NCBI GenBank assembly: GCA_022843585.1
Contig: JALHNJ010000001.1
Coordinates: 62,001 to 126,000 of the forward strand
DNA from: Chitinophagaceae bacterium
Lineage (GTDB): Bacteria > Bacteroidota > Bacteroidia > Chitinophagales > Chitinophagaceae
Direction: 5' to 3'
DNA length: 64,000 nucleotides
Under the pieces are notes generated by a model, which saw nothing but the letters and a program-made list of their open reading frames with translations, searched no databases and was not told the origin of the DNA. This document shows, in pieces, positions 36,075 to 44,908 of this stretch; positions within the stretch are counted from its first letter, which is position 1, and each line of letters starts with the position of its first letter. The translations under genes and the position numbers were made by a program.

Positions 36075-36437
36075 ATGGAAAAAATAAACGTAGCTGAAAA
36101 ACTATCAACCTTTAGCGATTACTTCAATCCAAGAATTGCAGGAGAATTAAACGGCCAGCAAGTGAAGCTGGTAAAATTCAAAGGCGAATTTGTGTGGCAT
36201 CATCATGATAATGAAGATGAATTGTTTTATGTAGTAAAAGGAAGCTTTAATATGCACCTGCGAGATAAAATAATTACGGTAAATGCCGGAGAATTTTTAA
36301 TAATGCCAAGAGGCGTTGAGCACAAACCAGTTGCTGCGGAAGAAGTAGAAATTATGTTGTTTGAACCTGCAACAACATTGAATACCGGAAATATTACGGA
36401 TAGTAATTTAACAAGAACAGAATTAAAAAATATATAA
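36075..36437 (+). CDS. Small cupin-domain protein
   Basis: 120 residues, single-domain cupin. Metal-binding motif 1 is F-V-W-H-H-H-D-N-E-D-E-L-F-Y-V-V-K-G and motif 2 is N-A-G-E-F-L-I-M-P-R-G-V-E-H-K-P-V-A. Such proteins may be isomerases, dioxygenases or sugar-binding. No specific activity is suggested. It lies 6 bases after purT and is probably co-transcribed, although no purine link is known to me. Confidence 0.85.
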   Translation: MEKINVAEKLSTFSDYFNPRIAGELNGQQVKLVKFKGEFVWHHHDNEDELFYVVKGSFNMHLRDKIITVNAGEFLIMPRGVEHKPVAAEEVEIMLFEPATTLNTGNITDSNLTRTELKNI

Positions 36438-36494
36438 TTTAAAAAAAGAAATTTTGAATAGGAAGCCTACTTAACTAATATCCTAATCAATCAA

Positions 36495-37013
36495 TCAACT
36501 ATTCTCCACCATTTTTTTCAAATTTCCCAACCCCTGTTCAAACTGTTTGCTTAAACTTTTTTGTAGCATAGGTCCCATCAGTCGGGCAATAGGCCATGGC
36601 AATGCACCACTATTTTGCCAGGTAACTTTTGTTTCGCCATTTCCCCATTGTTCAAACAGCCAATTATCTTTTGCCTGACTTTTCCAGGGTTTCAAAAACT
36701 GCAGATCAAAATGAATATGTTTATCATCAATGCTATTAAGCGTTAAACTTCCAACGCCTACTTTTTTTCCTTCCCATGCATATTTATGACCAGGAGTATT
36801 GGGAGTACCAGTAATATCTTTTTTGGTAGTCGGGTCGCTTTGTTGCCAGGGATTCCATTCACTGTATCGGTTTAGGTTGCCTACCTTATCCATCACATCA
36901 GCCACAGGCTTTGAGATTACAATAGTTTTTTCAATATTAAAAACTTTTGGCAACAGTGCTGCAATGATCAGAAGTGTGAGGATCATGCCGATAAAAATAT
37001 ATACGAAAATCAT
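36495..37013 (-). CDS. Membrane-anchored SRPBCC-family protein
   Basis: 172 residues. One N-terminal membrane segment (I-F-V-Y-I-F-I-G-M-I-L-T-L-L-I-I) is followed by an SRPBCC fold beginning T-I-V-I-S-K-P-V-A-D-V-M-D-K-V-G-N-L and R-Y-S-E-W-N-P-W, ending with a long helix (Q-K-S-L-S-K-Q-F-E-Q-G-L). Typical START-like proteins of this class lack the anchor, so it may act at the inner face of the membrane. The ligand is unknown. It is convergent with the purT-cupin operon. Confidence 0.78.
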   Translation of the reverse strand: MIFVYIFIGMILTLLIIAALLPKVFNIEKTIVISKPVADVMDKVGNLNRYSEWNPWQQSDPTTKKDITGTPNTPGHKYAWEGKKVGVGSLTLNSIDDKHIHFDLQFLKPWKSQAKDNWLFEQWGNGETKVTWQNSGALPWPIARLMGPMLQKSLSKQFEQGLGNLKKMVENS

Positions 37014-37304
37014 GACAAGTATTTTAGAATGGTAAGGTAGCGATTTGCATTGGTCATTACAAACCGCTTATGGATAAGAAAGGAAATGATTATCAGAAAA
37101 AAGGTATTTTTCTAATTATGTAAACCGTAACCGTATCTAAGAATTATCTTTGTTTTTCCCTGCGGGTCGAATGTTGATATTGTTAATCTATTCCAATTTG
37201 ATAGAATGCAAAATTAAACAACGGCATCCTGGCAAATAGTCTTTAAACAATTTATCATCAATACTTTTTTAACCACTTCTTTGTCTGAGGTAAGCAAACG
37301 TTCC

Positions 37305-38423
37305 ATGCGATTGGGCATTGCTGCTTTTTATTTTTGCCAGGGCCTGTGTTTTGCCTCCTGGGCCAGCCGTATACCAGACATAAAAACGAAACTGCAATTA
37401 AGTGAAGGTGAATTAGGAAGCATTCTTTTGGCATTGCCGTTAGGTCAGTTGATAATGATGCCTATCTCTGGAAGACTGGTAACCAAGTATGGTAGCCGTT
37501 CTATATTATCCATTGCTATTTTATTTTATGCTTTTGAACTAACTAATATCGGATGGGCTTCGCAACCCTGGCAATTAGCATTGGCACTGTTCATTTTTGG
37601 TGTGTTGGGAAACATGTGCAATATAGCTGTGAACACTCAAGGGGTACTGGCAGAAAATATTTATGGGCGCCCTATCATGGCATCTTTTCATGGCGCCTGG
37701 AGTATCGCTGGCTTCACCGGAGCGTTGATTGGTTTATTAATGATGAATTTTAAAATAGCACCCCGGCTACATTTCTTTATTGTTATTTCAGTGGTGGCTA
37801 TTATTGTTTTAATAGTAAGAAAATATTTAATTACAGGAATACCCGAAGCTACTGAGAAGAAAAAATTCTTTTCGAAACCAGAAAAGGCATTGGTACAATT
37901 AGGAATTATTTCGTTTTGTTGTATGGCCGCAGAAGGAACAATGTTTGATTGGAGTGGCGTTTATTTTAAAGAAGTAGTGAAAGCACCAGAATCGTTAGTA
38001 ATAGTTGGCTACGCATCCTTTATGATAATGATGGCCACGGGTCGTTTTACTTCTGATAGAATTATTGAAAGAATAGGCAGAAGGAAAATGTTACAACTAA
38101 GTGGTTTGCTAATTTTAACAGGCCTGTTGACGGCAGTTTTATTTCCTTATCTTATTACTGCTACTATCGGTTTTTTAATTGTTGGCTTCGGGGTTTCGTC
38201 CGTAGTACCTTCGGTGTATAGTACAGCAGCAAGAGCCACAAAGTTATCTCCGGGTATGGCGATTGCAGCAGTTTCCAGCATCAGTTTTCTGGGATTTTTA
38301 TTAGGTCCGCCATTGATTGGATACATAGCACAACTGGCAAACCTCCGGTATTCATTTGCCGTAGTATCGTTGCTGGGTTTATTTATTACAATTATGGTAT
38401 CGAAACTTAAAGTGATGGATTAA
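37305..38423 (+). CDS. MFS transporter
   Basis: 372 residues from ATG 37305, with an in-frame TTG at 37281 as the alternative start adding eight residues. Twelve membrane helices are visible. The first carries Y-F-C-Q-G-L-C-F-A-S-W-A-S-R-I-P-D, and a later loop G-R-L-V-T-K-Y-G-S-R-S corresponds to the MFS signature. The pattern and A-S-F-H-G-A-W-S resemble the YbjJ-type subfamily of MFS carriers. Substrate is unknown, and the adjacency to xanthine dehydrogenase genes is tail to tail, so no link is implied. Its stop abuts the xdhB stop. Confidence 0.88.
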   Translation: MRLGIAAFYFCQGLCFASWASRIPDIKTKLQLSEGELGSILLALPLGQLIMMPISGRLVTKYGSRSILSIAILFYAFELTNIGWASQPWQLALALFIFGVLGNMCNIAVNTQGVLAENIYGRPIMASFHGAWSIAGFTGALIGLLMMNFKIAPRLHFFIVISVVAIIVLIVRKYLITGIPEATEKKKFFSKPEKALVQLGIISFCCMAAEGTMFDWSGVYFKEVVKAPESLVIVGYASFMIMMATGRFTSDRIIERIGRRKMLQLSGLLILTGLLTAVLFPYLITATIGFLIVGFGVSSVVPSVYSTAARATKLSPGMAIAAVSSISFLGFLLGPPLIGYIAQLANLRYSFAVVSLLGLFITIMVSKLKVMD

Positions 38424-40673
38424 TTATTGTTGATACAAGCTCATTAATACTTTCTCGGGTGTCATAGGCGCATCAAATGAAATAATTGCCGATGGATTAA
38501 ATGCTTTTACTGCATTGTGCAATGCAAAGTAGGCGCCTATTCCATACATCAATGGCGGTTCGCCAACAGCCTTACTTCTAAAAATGGCTAGATTATCTTT
38601 TTCAGTTTCTAAAAAATGAATTGAAATTTCTTTAGGTACAGAATATATATCCGGCACTTTGTAGGTACTTAGCGCATTGGATTTTAATTTACCTTCTTTA
38701 TCATAGAGTATTTCTTCCATCGTCATCCAGCCAATACCTTGTACCAATGCGCCTTCACACTGGCCAATATCTATAATAGGATTCATGCTTTTACCAAAAT
38801 CATGTACAATTTTTACCGAATCAACTTCATATATTCCACGAAGGCAATCTATTGTTACAGTAGTGATCGCAGTTCCGTATACATGATAAGTAAATGGATG
38901 TCCTTTTTCTTTTGTTGCATCAAACCAAATGCCGGGTGGTGCATAATGTGCATGTTCGGAAAGACTGACTCTTTTTACAAAAGCAGTTTGTACTAATTTA
39001 TTCCAGATCCAATCTGTTTGCTTGTCATTTACAAAAACCCAGTCCTCCTTTATTTTAACGGAACCGACTTCCGTTTTCCACTCTTCTGCAGCTACTTCTT
39101 TCAATCGCTGCAAAATTGCGAGGCAAGCAATTTCTGTAGCCTTGCCATTTAAATCCGAAGAAGCACTGGCAGCAGTTGGCGAAGTATTTGCCACCCGATA
39201 GGTATTAGTAGTGTTAACTTTTATTCGTTCCGGGTTTATGGAGAATATAGCAGCAGCTACCTGTAATATTTTGGTGTTTAGCCCCTGCCCCATTTCTACT
39301 CCGGCAGTGCTTATACCAACACTTCCATCGGTATACACATGCACCAATGCTCTTGCCTGGTTCATTAATGTTTTAGTAAAGGAGATTCCAAAACAAATAG
39401 GCATTAAGGCTAAACCTCTTTTTGATAATTTATTCTTGCTGTTGTAATCAGTAACTTCCTGCTGCAGTTTGTTGAGATCATATAGTTCAACAGCTTTTTC
39501 CCAACATTCATTGGCTTCGCTTTGTGCAATTTGTCCATATGGAAATTCATCACCTGTCCGCAATAAATTTTGTTGCTGAATAACAATAGGCGAAATATTT
39601 AATTTCTCTGCTGCTTTAGCAATAGCCGCTTCAATAACAAACATTCCCTGCGGTCCGCCAAAACCACGGAAAGCTGTATTAGGAGGTAAATTAGTTCTGC
39701 AACTATAAGCCGTTGCTTTTACATTGGGAATAAAGTAAGAATTTGTACAATGAAACAATGTTCTTTCCAACACTGCAGGAGAAAGATCAGCTGCCGCACC
39801 TGCATTTTGGTAAAAGATTGCTTCATATGCAAGGATATTATATTCTTTATCCAATCCAATTTTAAAATCAGATGAGTATGGATGTCGCTTACCCGTCATC
39901 CGCATATCTTCCATGCGATGCAATGAATATTTTACTGGCTTCTTTAAATGATAAGCTGCTAATGCACATAGTACACCCCAGGTTGTTGCCTGATCTTCTT
40001 TACCGCCAAAACCACCACCCAATCTTGTCGTATCAACTTCAATATAATTCATCGGCATATTCAAAACTCTGGCGGTTGATCGTTGCACCTGTGTGGGTCC
40101 TTGTGTAGAAGAGTAAATACGGATAGCCGAATTTTCCTGCGGCACTGCATAAGCACCCTGCGTTTCAATATATAAATGTTCTTGCCCGTTTGTTTCTGTC
40201 TGTCCTTCAAAAATATGATCGCATTTGCTCCATGCTGTTGTTGTATCACCCAATTGAAATGTTCTTGGGGGGATGATTAATTCATTTTTTTCTTTAGCTT
40301 CTCTCGGATCTGTAATAATTGGTAAGGGTTCAATTTCCATTTTAATTTTCTTCACCGCTGCTTTAGCAGCTTCGTCTGAAGTAGCAATTACTAATGCTAC
40401 CGGCATGCCACAAAAATGTACATGGGTAGAAGCTAATAATTCCTCATCAGCTATAATTCCGCCAATTTGATTTTCTCCCGGAATATCAGTGGCTGTAAAA
40501 ATTCGTACCACGCCGGGCATTTTCATTGCTTCATCAAGGTGTAGCGATTTTATTTTTCCATGCGCCACCGGCGAATCATATACAGATGCAAACAAAGTTC
40601 CATTCACCAATGGAATATCATCCAGGTAAACGGACTCGCCACGAACATGAGTGTATGAATCGATGTTTTTCAT
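38424..40673 (-). CDS. xdhB: Xanthine dehydrogenase, molybdenum-binding subunit
   Basis: 749 residues from ATG 40673. An earlier in-frame ATG reaches into the intercistronic hairpin and is rejected. It begins R-G-E-S-V-Y-L-D-D-I-P (about 10-20), the entry to the molybdopterin dehydrogenase fold, and includes G-G-F-G-G-K-E-D-Q-A and N-T-A-F-R-G-F-G-G-P-Q-G. The catalytic glutamate near 706 lies in K-A-V-G-E-P-P-L-M-Y-G. Together with XdhA it would oxidise hypoxanthine and xanthine to urate. Substrate choice within the molybdenum hydroxylases is inferred, and an aldehyde oxidase-like activity remains possible. It is second in the operon after xdhA and no xdhC is present. Confidence 0.92.
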   Translation of the reverse strand: MKNIDSYTHVRGESVYLDDIPLVNGTLFASVYDSPVAHGKIKSLHLDEAMKMPGVVRIFTATDIPGENQIGGIIADEELLASTHVHFCGMPVALVIATSDEAAKAAVKKIKMEIEPLPIITDPREAKEKNELIIPPRTFQLGDTTTAWSKCDHIFEGQTETNGQEHLYIETQGAYAVPQENSAIRIYSSTQGPTQVQRSTARVLNMPMNYIEVDTTRLGGGFGGKEDQATTWGVLCALAAYHLKKPVKYSLHRMEDMRMTGKRHPYSSDFKIGLDKEYNILAYEAIFYQNAGAAADLSPAVLERTLFHCTNSYFIPNVKATAYSCRTNLPPNTAFRGFGGPQGMFVIEAAIAKAAEKLNISPIVIQQQNLLRTGDEFPYGQIAQSEANECWEKAVELYDLNKLQQEVTDYNSKNKLSKRGLALMPICFGISFTKTLMNQARALVHVYTDGSVGISTAGVEMGQGLNTKILQVAAAIFSINPERIKVNTTNTYRVANTSPTAASASSDLNGKATEIACLAILQRLKEVAAEEWKTEVGSVKIKEDWVFVNDKQTDWIWNKLVQTAFVKRVSLSEHAHYAPPGIWFDATKEKGHPFTYHVYGTAITTVTIDCLRGIYEVDSVKIVHDFGKSMNPIIDIGQCEGALVQGIGWMTMEEILYDKEGKLKSNALSTYKVPDIYSVPKEISIHFLETEKDNLAIFRSKAVGEPPLMYGIGAYFALHNAVKAFNPSAIISFDAPMTPEKVLMSLYQQ

Positions 40674-40698
40674 ATTAAATACAGGAACGCTGGTTTTT

Positions 40699-40728
40699 AT
40701 GATGATCAAGATCTGCACTGATCATCAT
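40699..40728. repeat. Intercistronic hairpin between xdhA and xdhB
   Basis: A perfect 10-bp inverted repeat ATGATGATCA / TGATCATCAT with a 10-base loop sits in the 57-base gap between the xdhA stop and the xdhB ATG. No T-tract follows on either strand, so a terminator is unlikely. It could stabilise or cut the polycistronic message, or be a protein-binding site. Confidence 0.6.
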
Positions 40729-40730
40729 AA

Positions 40731-42119
40731 TCATAACAATCTGCGTTCAATAAAATGTACTTTTATCAATTGTCCCAACAATAAAGTTTTATATTCTTTT
40801 GAACCTCTTGCATCACTGATCGGGGAAATTTCCGTTTTCATTACTTCAATCGCTTCTCCTATTAATTGGTCATTTATTTTTTTACCAGTAAAAAAAGCAG
40901 ATGTCTTTTGCAAGAACATAGGCACTGGTCCCACCCCACCGGCAGAAAGACTGGCTTCGATAACACTATCACCATTCATTTTTAAATGAATAGCTGAGTT
41001 TACACTGGCAATATCCAAATGAGTTCGCTTGCTTACTTTTTCAAAATGGAAGTAACTATTCTTCTCCGGTAACTCAAACCATATCTGCTCAATATGCTCT
41101 TCTGGTTTTTTATCCAATAATTTATAACCCTTATATAATTTTCTAAGTGGCAGTTCTCTTGTGGTGTTGCCGTCCGATAAAATTAGCTGCGCATCCAATG
41201 CTAAAAAGAAAATGGTAAAGTCGCCAATAGGTGATGCATTGATAAAGTTTCCGGCAATCGTAGCCATATTTCGTATGGGTGTGGAGGAAATTAATTTAGC
41301 AACCTCTTGAAAGTCGGGGAACGCTTCATTTATTATTGGCGAAGCTTTTAAATCACTTACCGTTACAGAAGAGCCAAGAAAACATTTTTTGCCTTCATTA
41401 CGGATGCCGTTTAGTTCCGGGTGGTCAAAAACAAAACGAATGTCGGCATTGGTGATGGCAGCATGTTGCTGCACATATAAATCGGTACCACCTCCTACGA
41501 GAAAAGTTCTAAGTTCCGGATCTTGAGTTCTGATTGCTTCCTCTCGCATCAACACCAGCTTATCTTTTATACTATTGAAATATCCAGGCAGTATTTTTTT
41601 TCGGGTGACAAATGCTGTTACCTCTTCTCCTTCTCTTTCTTTTAATATCGTTGCCACCTTTCCAGCGGCTCTTTCAATCGGTTTGTAACCTGTGCAGCGA
41701 CAAATGTTTCCATCTATTGCTTCAATAGCAATTTGTTGATTGGGTTCTGTACTGCTCAAACAATAACCTGCCAGCGACATTACAAAACCCGGTGTGCAAA
41801 AACCACATTGTGTAGCACCTTCATCAGCCATTGCCTGTTGAATCGGATTTAGTTCATCTGCAAAATTTATTCCTTCAATACTTACAATATGCTTTCCGGC
41901 GGCATTACCAATTGGCATCAGGCAGCTTGTCATGGATTGATAATGCATCTCACCATTTGCTATTTCTCCCACCAAAATAGTACAGGCACCACAATCGCCT
42001 TCCCGGCAACCAATCTTTGTACCAGTTAAATGTTGATGGTAACGGATAAAGTCAAGCATAACCATACCGGGCGGCAGGTTTGTTGCAATTGTTTTTTCAT
42101 TTAAAATAAACTGTATCAA
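40731..42119 (-). CDS. xdhA: Xanthine dehydrogenase, iron-sulfur/FAD subunit
   Basis: 462 residues. The first [2Fe-2S] cluster is bound by C38, C43, C46 (G-C-R-E-G-D-C-G-A-C) and C66. The second uses C105, C108 (Q-C-G-F-C-T-P-G) and C140, C142 (I-C-R-C-T-G-Y-K-P). The FAD-binding domain follows, with F-L-V-G-G-G-T-D-L-Y and T-I-A-G-N-F-I-N-A-S-P-I-G-D. The length and fused FeS-FAD layout match XdhA of bacterial xanthine dehydrogenases. It is first in the operon with xdhB, and is divergent from the membrane/NTPase fusion gene at 42238. All cofactor ligands are present. Confidence 0.93.
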   Translation of the reverse strand: MIQFILNEKTIATNLPPGMVMLDFIRYHQHLTGTKIGCREGDCGACTILVGEIANGEMHYQSMTSCLMPIGNAAGKHIVSIEGINFADELNPIQQAMADEGATQCGFCTPGFVMSLAGYCLSSTEPNQQIAIEAIDGNICRCTGYKPIERAAGKVATILKEREGEEVTAFVTRKKILPGYFNSIKDKLVLMREEAIRTQDPELRTFLVGGGTDLYVQQHAAITNADIRFVFDHPELNGIRNEGKKCFLGSSVTVSDLKASPIINEAFPDFQEVAKLISSTPIRNMATIAGNFINASPIGDFTIFFLALDAQLILSDGNTTRELPLRKLYKGYKLLDKKPEEHIEQIWFELPEKNSYFHFEKVSKRTHLDIASVNSAIHLKMNGDSVIEASLSAGGVGPVPMFLQKTSAFFTGKKINDQLIGEAIEVMKTEISPISDARGSKEYKTLLLGQLIKVHFIERRLL

Positions 42120-42237
42120 GTTATCTTTATAATTGGTGTTTTAAAGTTAACAAATTGAAAGTACACAATCACCTGTTACGGCCAGCATCTAAGTATCATC
42201 GTTAATTTTTTTGATTTCAGTATGATGAACTGCAGCT

Positions 42238-43701
42238 ATGAATAGTCAAGTTTATTACCGCCTTATAACTTTATGGGTCCTCTGCGAAGCGATGCTGGGC
42301 GGTATCATTCACGGATTTAAGATCCCTGTTTCCGGTTTGGTAGTCGGTAGTTGTGCTATCGTATGTATATGTTTAATTGCCTGGTATGTGCCAACTAAAG
42401 GAGCCATCATTAAAGCAACGATTATCGTTGCTGTATTTAAAATGATGTTAAGTCCGCAGGCGCCACCACCGGCATACATTGCTGTTTTCTTCCAGGGTGT
42501 AGTTGGCGAATTGTTATTCTGGAATAAACGATACTTTAAACTTTCCTGCATCCTATTAGCAGTACTGGGTTTATTGGAATCCGGTTTGCAACGTATCCTG
42601 GTACTGACTATTGTATATGGAAACGACCTCTGGAAAGTCGTCAATAACTTTATTAACGGATTGACCAAACAAAAAACAACCACCAACTATAGCCTATGGA
42701 TTGGCGGTGGTTATGTGGCCCTCCATTTTATTACAGGCATACTAATAGGCTGGTGGTCCTCGCTGCTGCCCAAGCGAATTGAGCAATGGCGGAAGGAGAA
42801 TAAATATAATATCATTGTAGAAGAAGCAGCTCCATTTTCTCCGGCGGTTAAAAGGAAACGTAAAAGATTAAAGACAGGCCTTCTTCTTATTTGGTTACTG
42901 TTGATTGCCTTATATGTGCAATCATATTTTGGTATCGGTACTCCGTTGCTTCCTTCCCATATATCATTGAAGATATTATTACGTTCGCTCATCATTGTAC
43001 TCGGCTGGATCTTTATTATAGGTCCGATAGTAAAAAAACTACTCCATAACTGGCTGCAAAAAAAACAAAGCCAGTCGCAGCAGGAAGTACAGGAAGTGTT
43101 GCGTCTCTTACCTGCAACACAACAGCTAATTACACAAAGCTGGAAACAATCGGCTGCCAATAAAGGCTGGGAAAGAATAAATACCTGGAGTAAAATGGTA
43201 TTAACGAATGCTCTTACGGTGCAGCCATCTCACGGACAACAAATTTTTATATTGTCAGCCCCTATTCAAACAGGTAAAACAACGGCATTACTAAACTGGT
43301 CCGAAAAAAGAACAGATGTATATGGCATACTTACACCGGTGATAGAAGGCAAACGAATGTTTATGAATGTACACAACCGGCAATTGTTTTCAATGGAAGC
43401 GAAAGAAGGGGAAGAAGCTGTGTTGAAAGTAGGCCGGTTTACATTCAATAAAAAGAATTTCAACCAGGCCATTGCCATCATACAGGGCGCAATAGATAAA
43501 GAGGGGTGGTTGATAATAGACGAAATTGGACCGATGGAGTTGAGAGGAGAAGGTTTTAGCGAAGTGCTAAAAGAAACGATAGCAATGCGGAAAGGAAAGA
43601 TTCTATTGGTAGTAAGGGAAAACGATAATCTGCCGGAAATAATAAAAGAATTTTTTGCTATCCCCATCGCAACGATCATTGCACAGCTTCCGGCGGATTG
43701 A
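42238..43701 (+). CDS. Membrane protein fused to a THEP1-type NTPase
   Basis: 487 residues in two parts. Residues 1-280 hold about seven membrane helices in two groups, with a short soluble link and Lys/Arg turns (K-R-K-R-K-R-L-K). From about 335 comes a P-loop NTPase: Walker A S-A-P-I-Q-T-G-K-T-T (about 340-349) and Walker B L-I-I-D-E-I-G-P-M-E-L (about 424-434). D-E-I-G-P-M-E-L is diagnostic of the THEP1 nucleoside-triphosphatase family. The fusion partner resembles the S-component-like membrane domain of ECF transporters, but I cannot place it firmly. It is divergent from xdhA and leads an operon with the P1 peptidase and aminotransferase, so a link to molybdenum cofactor, purine or amino-acid handling is inference. 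Confidence 0.78.
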   Translation: MNSQVYYRLITLWVLCEAMLGGIIHGFKIPVSGLVVGSCAIVCICLIAWYVPTKGAIIKATIIVAVFKMMLSPQAPPPAYIAVFFQGVVGELLFWNKRYFKLSCILLAVLGLLESGLQRILVLTIVYGNDLWKVVNNFINGLTKQKTTTNYSLWIGGGYVALHFITGILIGWWSSLLPKRIEQWRKENKYNIIVEEAAPFSPAVKRKRKRLKTGLLLIWLLLIALYVQSYFGIGTPLLPSHISLKILLRSLIIVLGWIFIIGPIVKKLLHNWLQKKQSQSQQEVQEVLRLLPATQQLITQSWKQSAANKGWERINTWSKMVLTNALTVQPSHGQQIFILSAPIQTGKTTALLNWSEKRTDVYGILTPVIEGKRMFMNVHNRQLFSMEAKEGEEAVLKVGRFTFNKKNFNQAIAIIQGAIDKEGWLIIDEIGPMELRGEGFSEVLKETIAMRKGKILLVVRENDNLPEIIKEFFAIPIATIIAQLPAD

Positions 43702-43773
43702 TCACTATCAATAATGACTACAGCTTTTTTGCGGAGGAAAATTGTAATGATAAATACTATCTTTCCTGATATT

Positions 43774-44907
43774 ATGCGTTTACACATTTTATTCATAGCC
43801 ATTGGGTGGATTCCGCTACATCTCGCCGCACAAAAAAAGGAAACAACTTCGGAATACAATATTCGCATAGGAGTACTCCAAGCCGGAACATCAAATAGCA
43901 TTACCGATGTAAGCGGAGTAATGGTAGGGCAAACAACTATAATAAAAGCCGACTCCATACGAACTGGAGTTACGGCTATCTTACCGCATAACGGAAACTT
44001 GTTTCAGCAAAAAGTGCCCGCTGCTGTTTATACCGGCAATGGCTTTGGAAAATTAGCCGGCACCACGCAAATAAAAGAATTAGGAAATATTGAATCTCCG
44101 ATAATTCTTACCAATACATTAAGTGTAGCCACAGCCATGAACGCCGTAGTTGGTTTTACATTATCACAAAAAGGGAATGAAAATGTACAATCAGTAAATG
44201 CAGTAATCGGAGAAACCAATGATGGTTATCTCAATGATATTCGGGGAAGGCATGTAAAAGAAGCAGATGTACTTCATGCAATCAATATTGCATCTTCGGA
44301 AAAACCAGCAGAAGGAAATGTGGGAGCAGGCACCGGCACTGTTTGTTTTGGTTTTAAAGGAGGCATCGGAACAGCATCAAGAGTATTACCTAAAAGATCA
44401 GGGGGTTATACAGTAGGAGTGCTGGTGCAAACAAATTTTGGTGGCGTATTACAAGTGGATGGTGTACCGGTGGGAGAAGAATTAAAAAAGTATTACCTGC
44501 AGGATCAGTTGAATGAAACACCCGATGGAAGCTGTATGATAATAGTAGCAACCGATGCGCCATTAGATGCCCGCAATCTCGAACGCCTGGCAAAAAGAGC
44601 TTTTATGGGTTTAGCAAAAACCGGTGGTATTGCCAGCAATGGCAGTGGTGATTATATCATTGCATTTTCTACAGACAGTACATTGCGCATACCATCCAAC
44701 AGCAGTGAAAAACTTACACAAACTGTATTAAGTAATGATGCCATGTCGCCTCTGTTTATGGCAGCAATTGAAGCAACAGAAGAAGCCATCATCAATTCAT
44801 TACTGGCAGCAAAAACGATGAAAGGAAAAAATGGAAGAACTGTTGAAGCATTACCAAAAGAAAAATTGAAGGAGATATTAAAAAAATATAACCATAAAAA
44901 CAATTAA
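43774..44907 (+). CDS. P1 (DmpA/S58) family peptidase, exported
   Basis: 377 residues from ATG 43774, with a signal peptide M-R-L-H-I-L-F-I-A-I-G-W-I-P-L-H-L-A-A-Q. An ATG nine codons upstream is the alternative. The self-cleaving DmpA fold is evident: I-T-D-V-S-G-V-M-V-G-Q-T-T, T-G-V-T-A-I-L-P-H-N-G, G-F-G-K-L-A-G and the nucleophile region D-G-S-C-M-I-I-V-A-T-D-A-P-L with the serine just before S-C. Members are aminopeptidases, often cleaving D-amino acid or beta-peptide esters. It starts after the NTPase fusion and is followed 1 base later by the aminotransferase gene. Confidence 0.88.
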   Translation: MRLHILFIAIGWIPLHLAAQKKETTSEYNIRIGVLQAGTSNSITDVSGVMVGQTTIIKADSIRTGVTAILPHNGNLFQQKVPAAVYTGNGFGKLAGTTQIKELGNIESPIILTNTLSVATAMNAVVGFTLSQKGNENVQSVNAVIGETNDGYLNDIRGRHVKEADVLHAINIASSEKPAEGNVGAGTGTVCFGFKGGIGTASRVLPKRSGGYTVGVLVQTNFGGVLQVDGVPVGEELKKYYLQDQLNETPDGSCMIIVATDAPLDARNLERLAKRAFMGLAKTGGIASNGSGDYIIAFSTDSTLRIPSNSSEKLTQTVLSNDAMSPLFMAAIEATEEAIINSLLAAKTMKGKNGRTVEALPKEKLKEILKKYNHKNN

Positions 44908-44908
44908 T

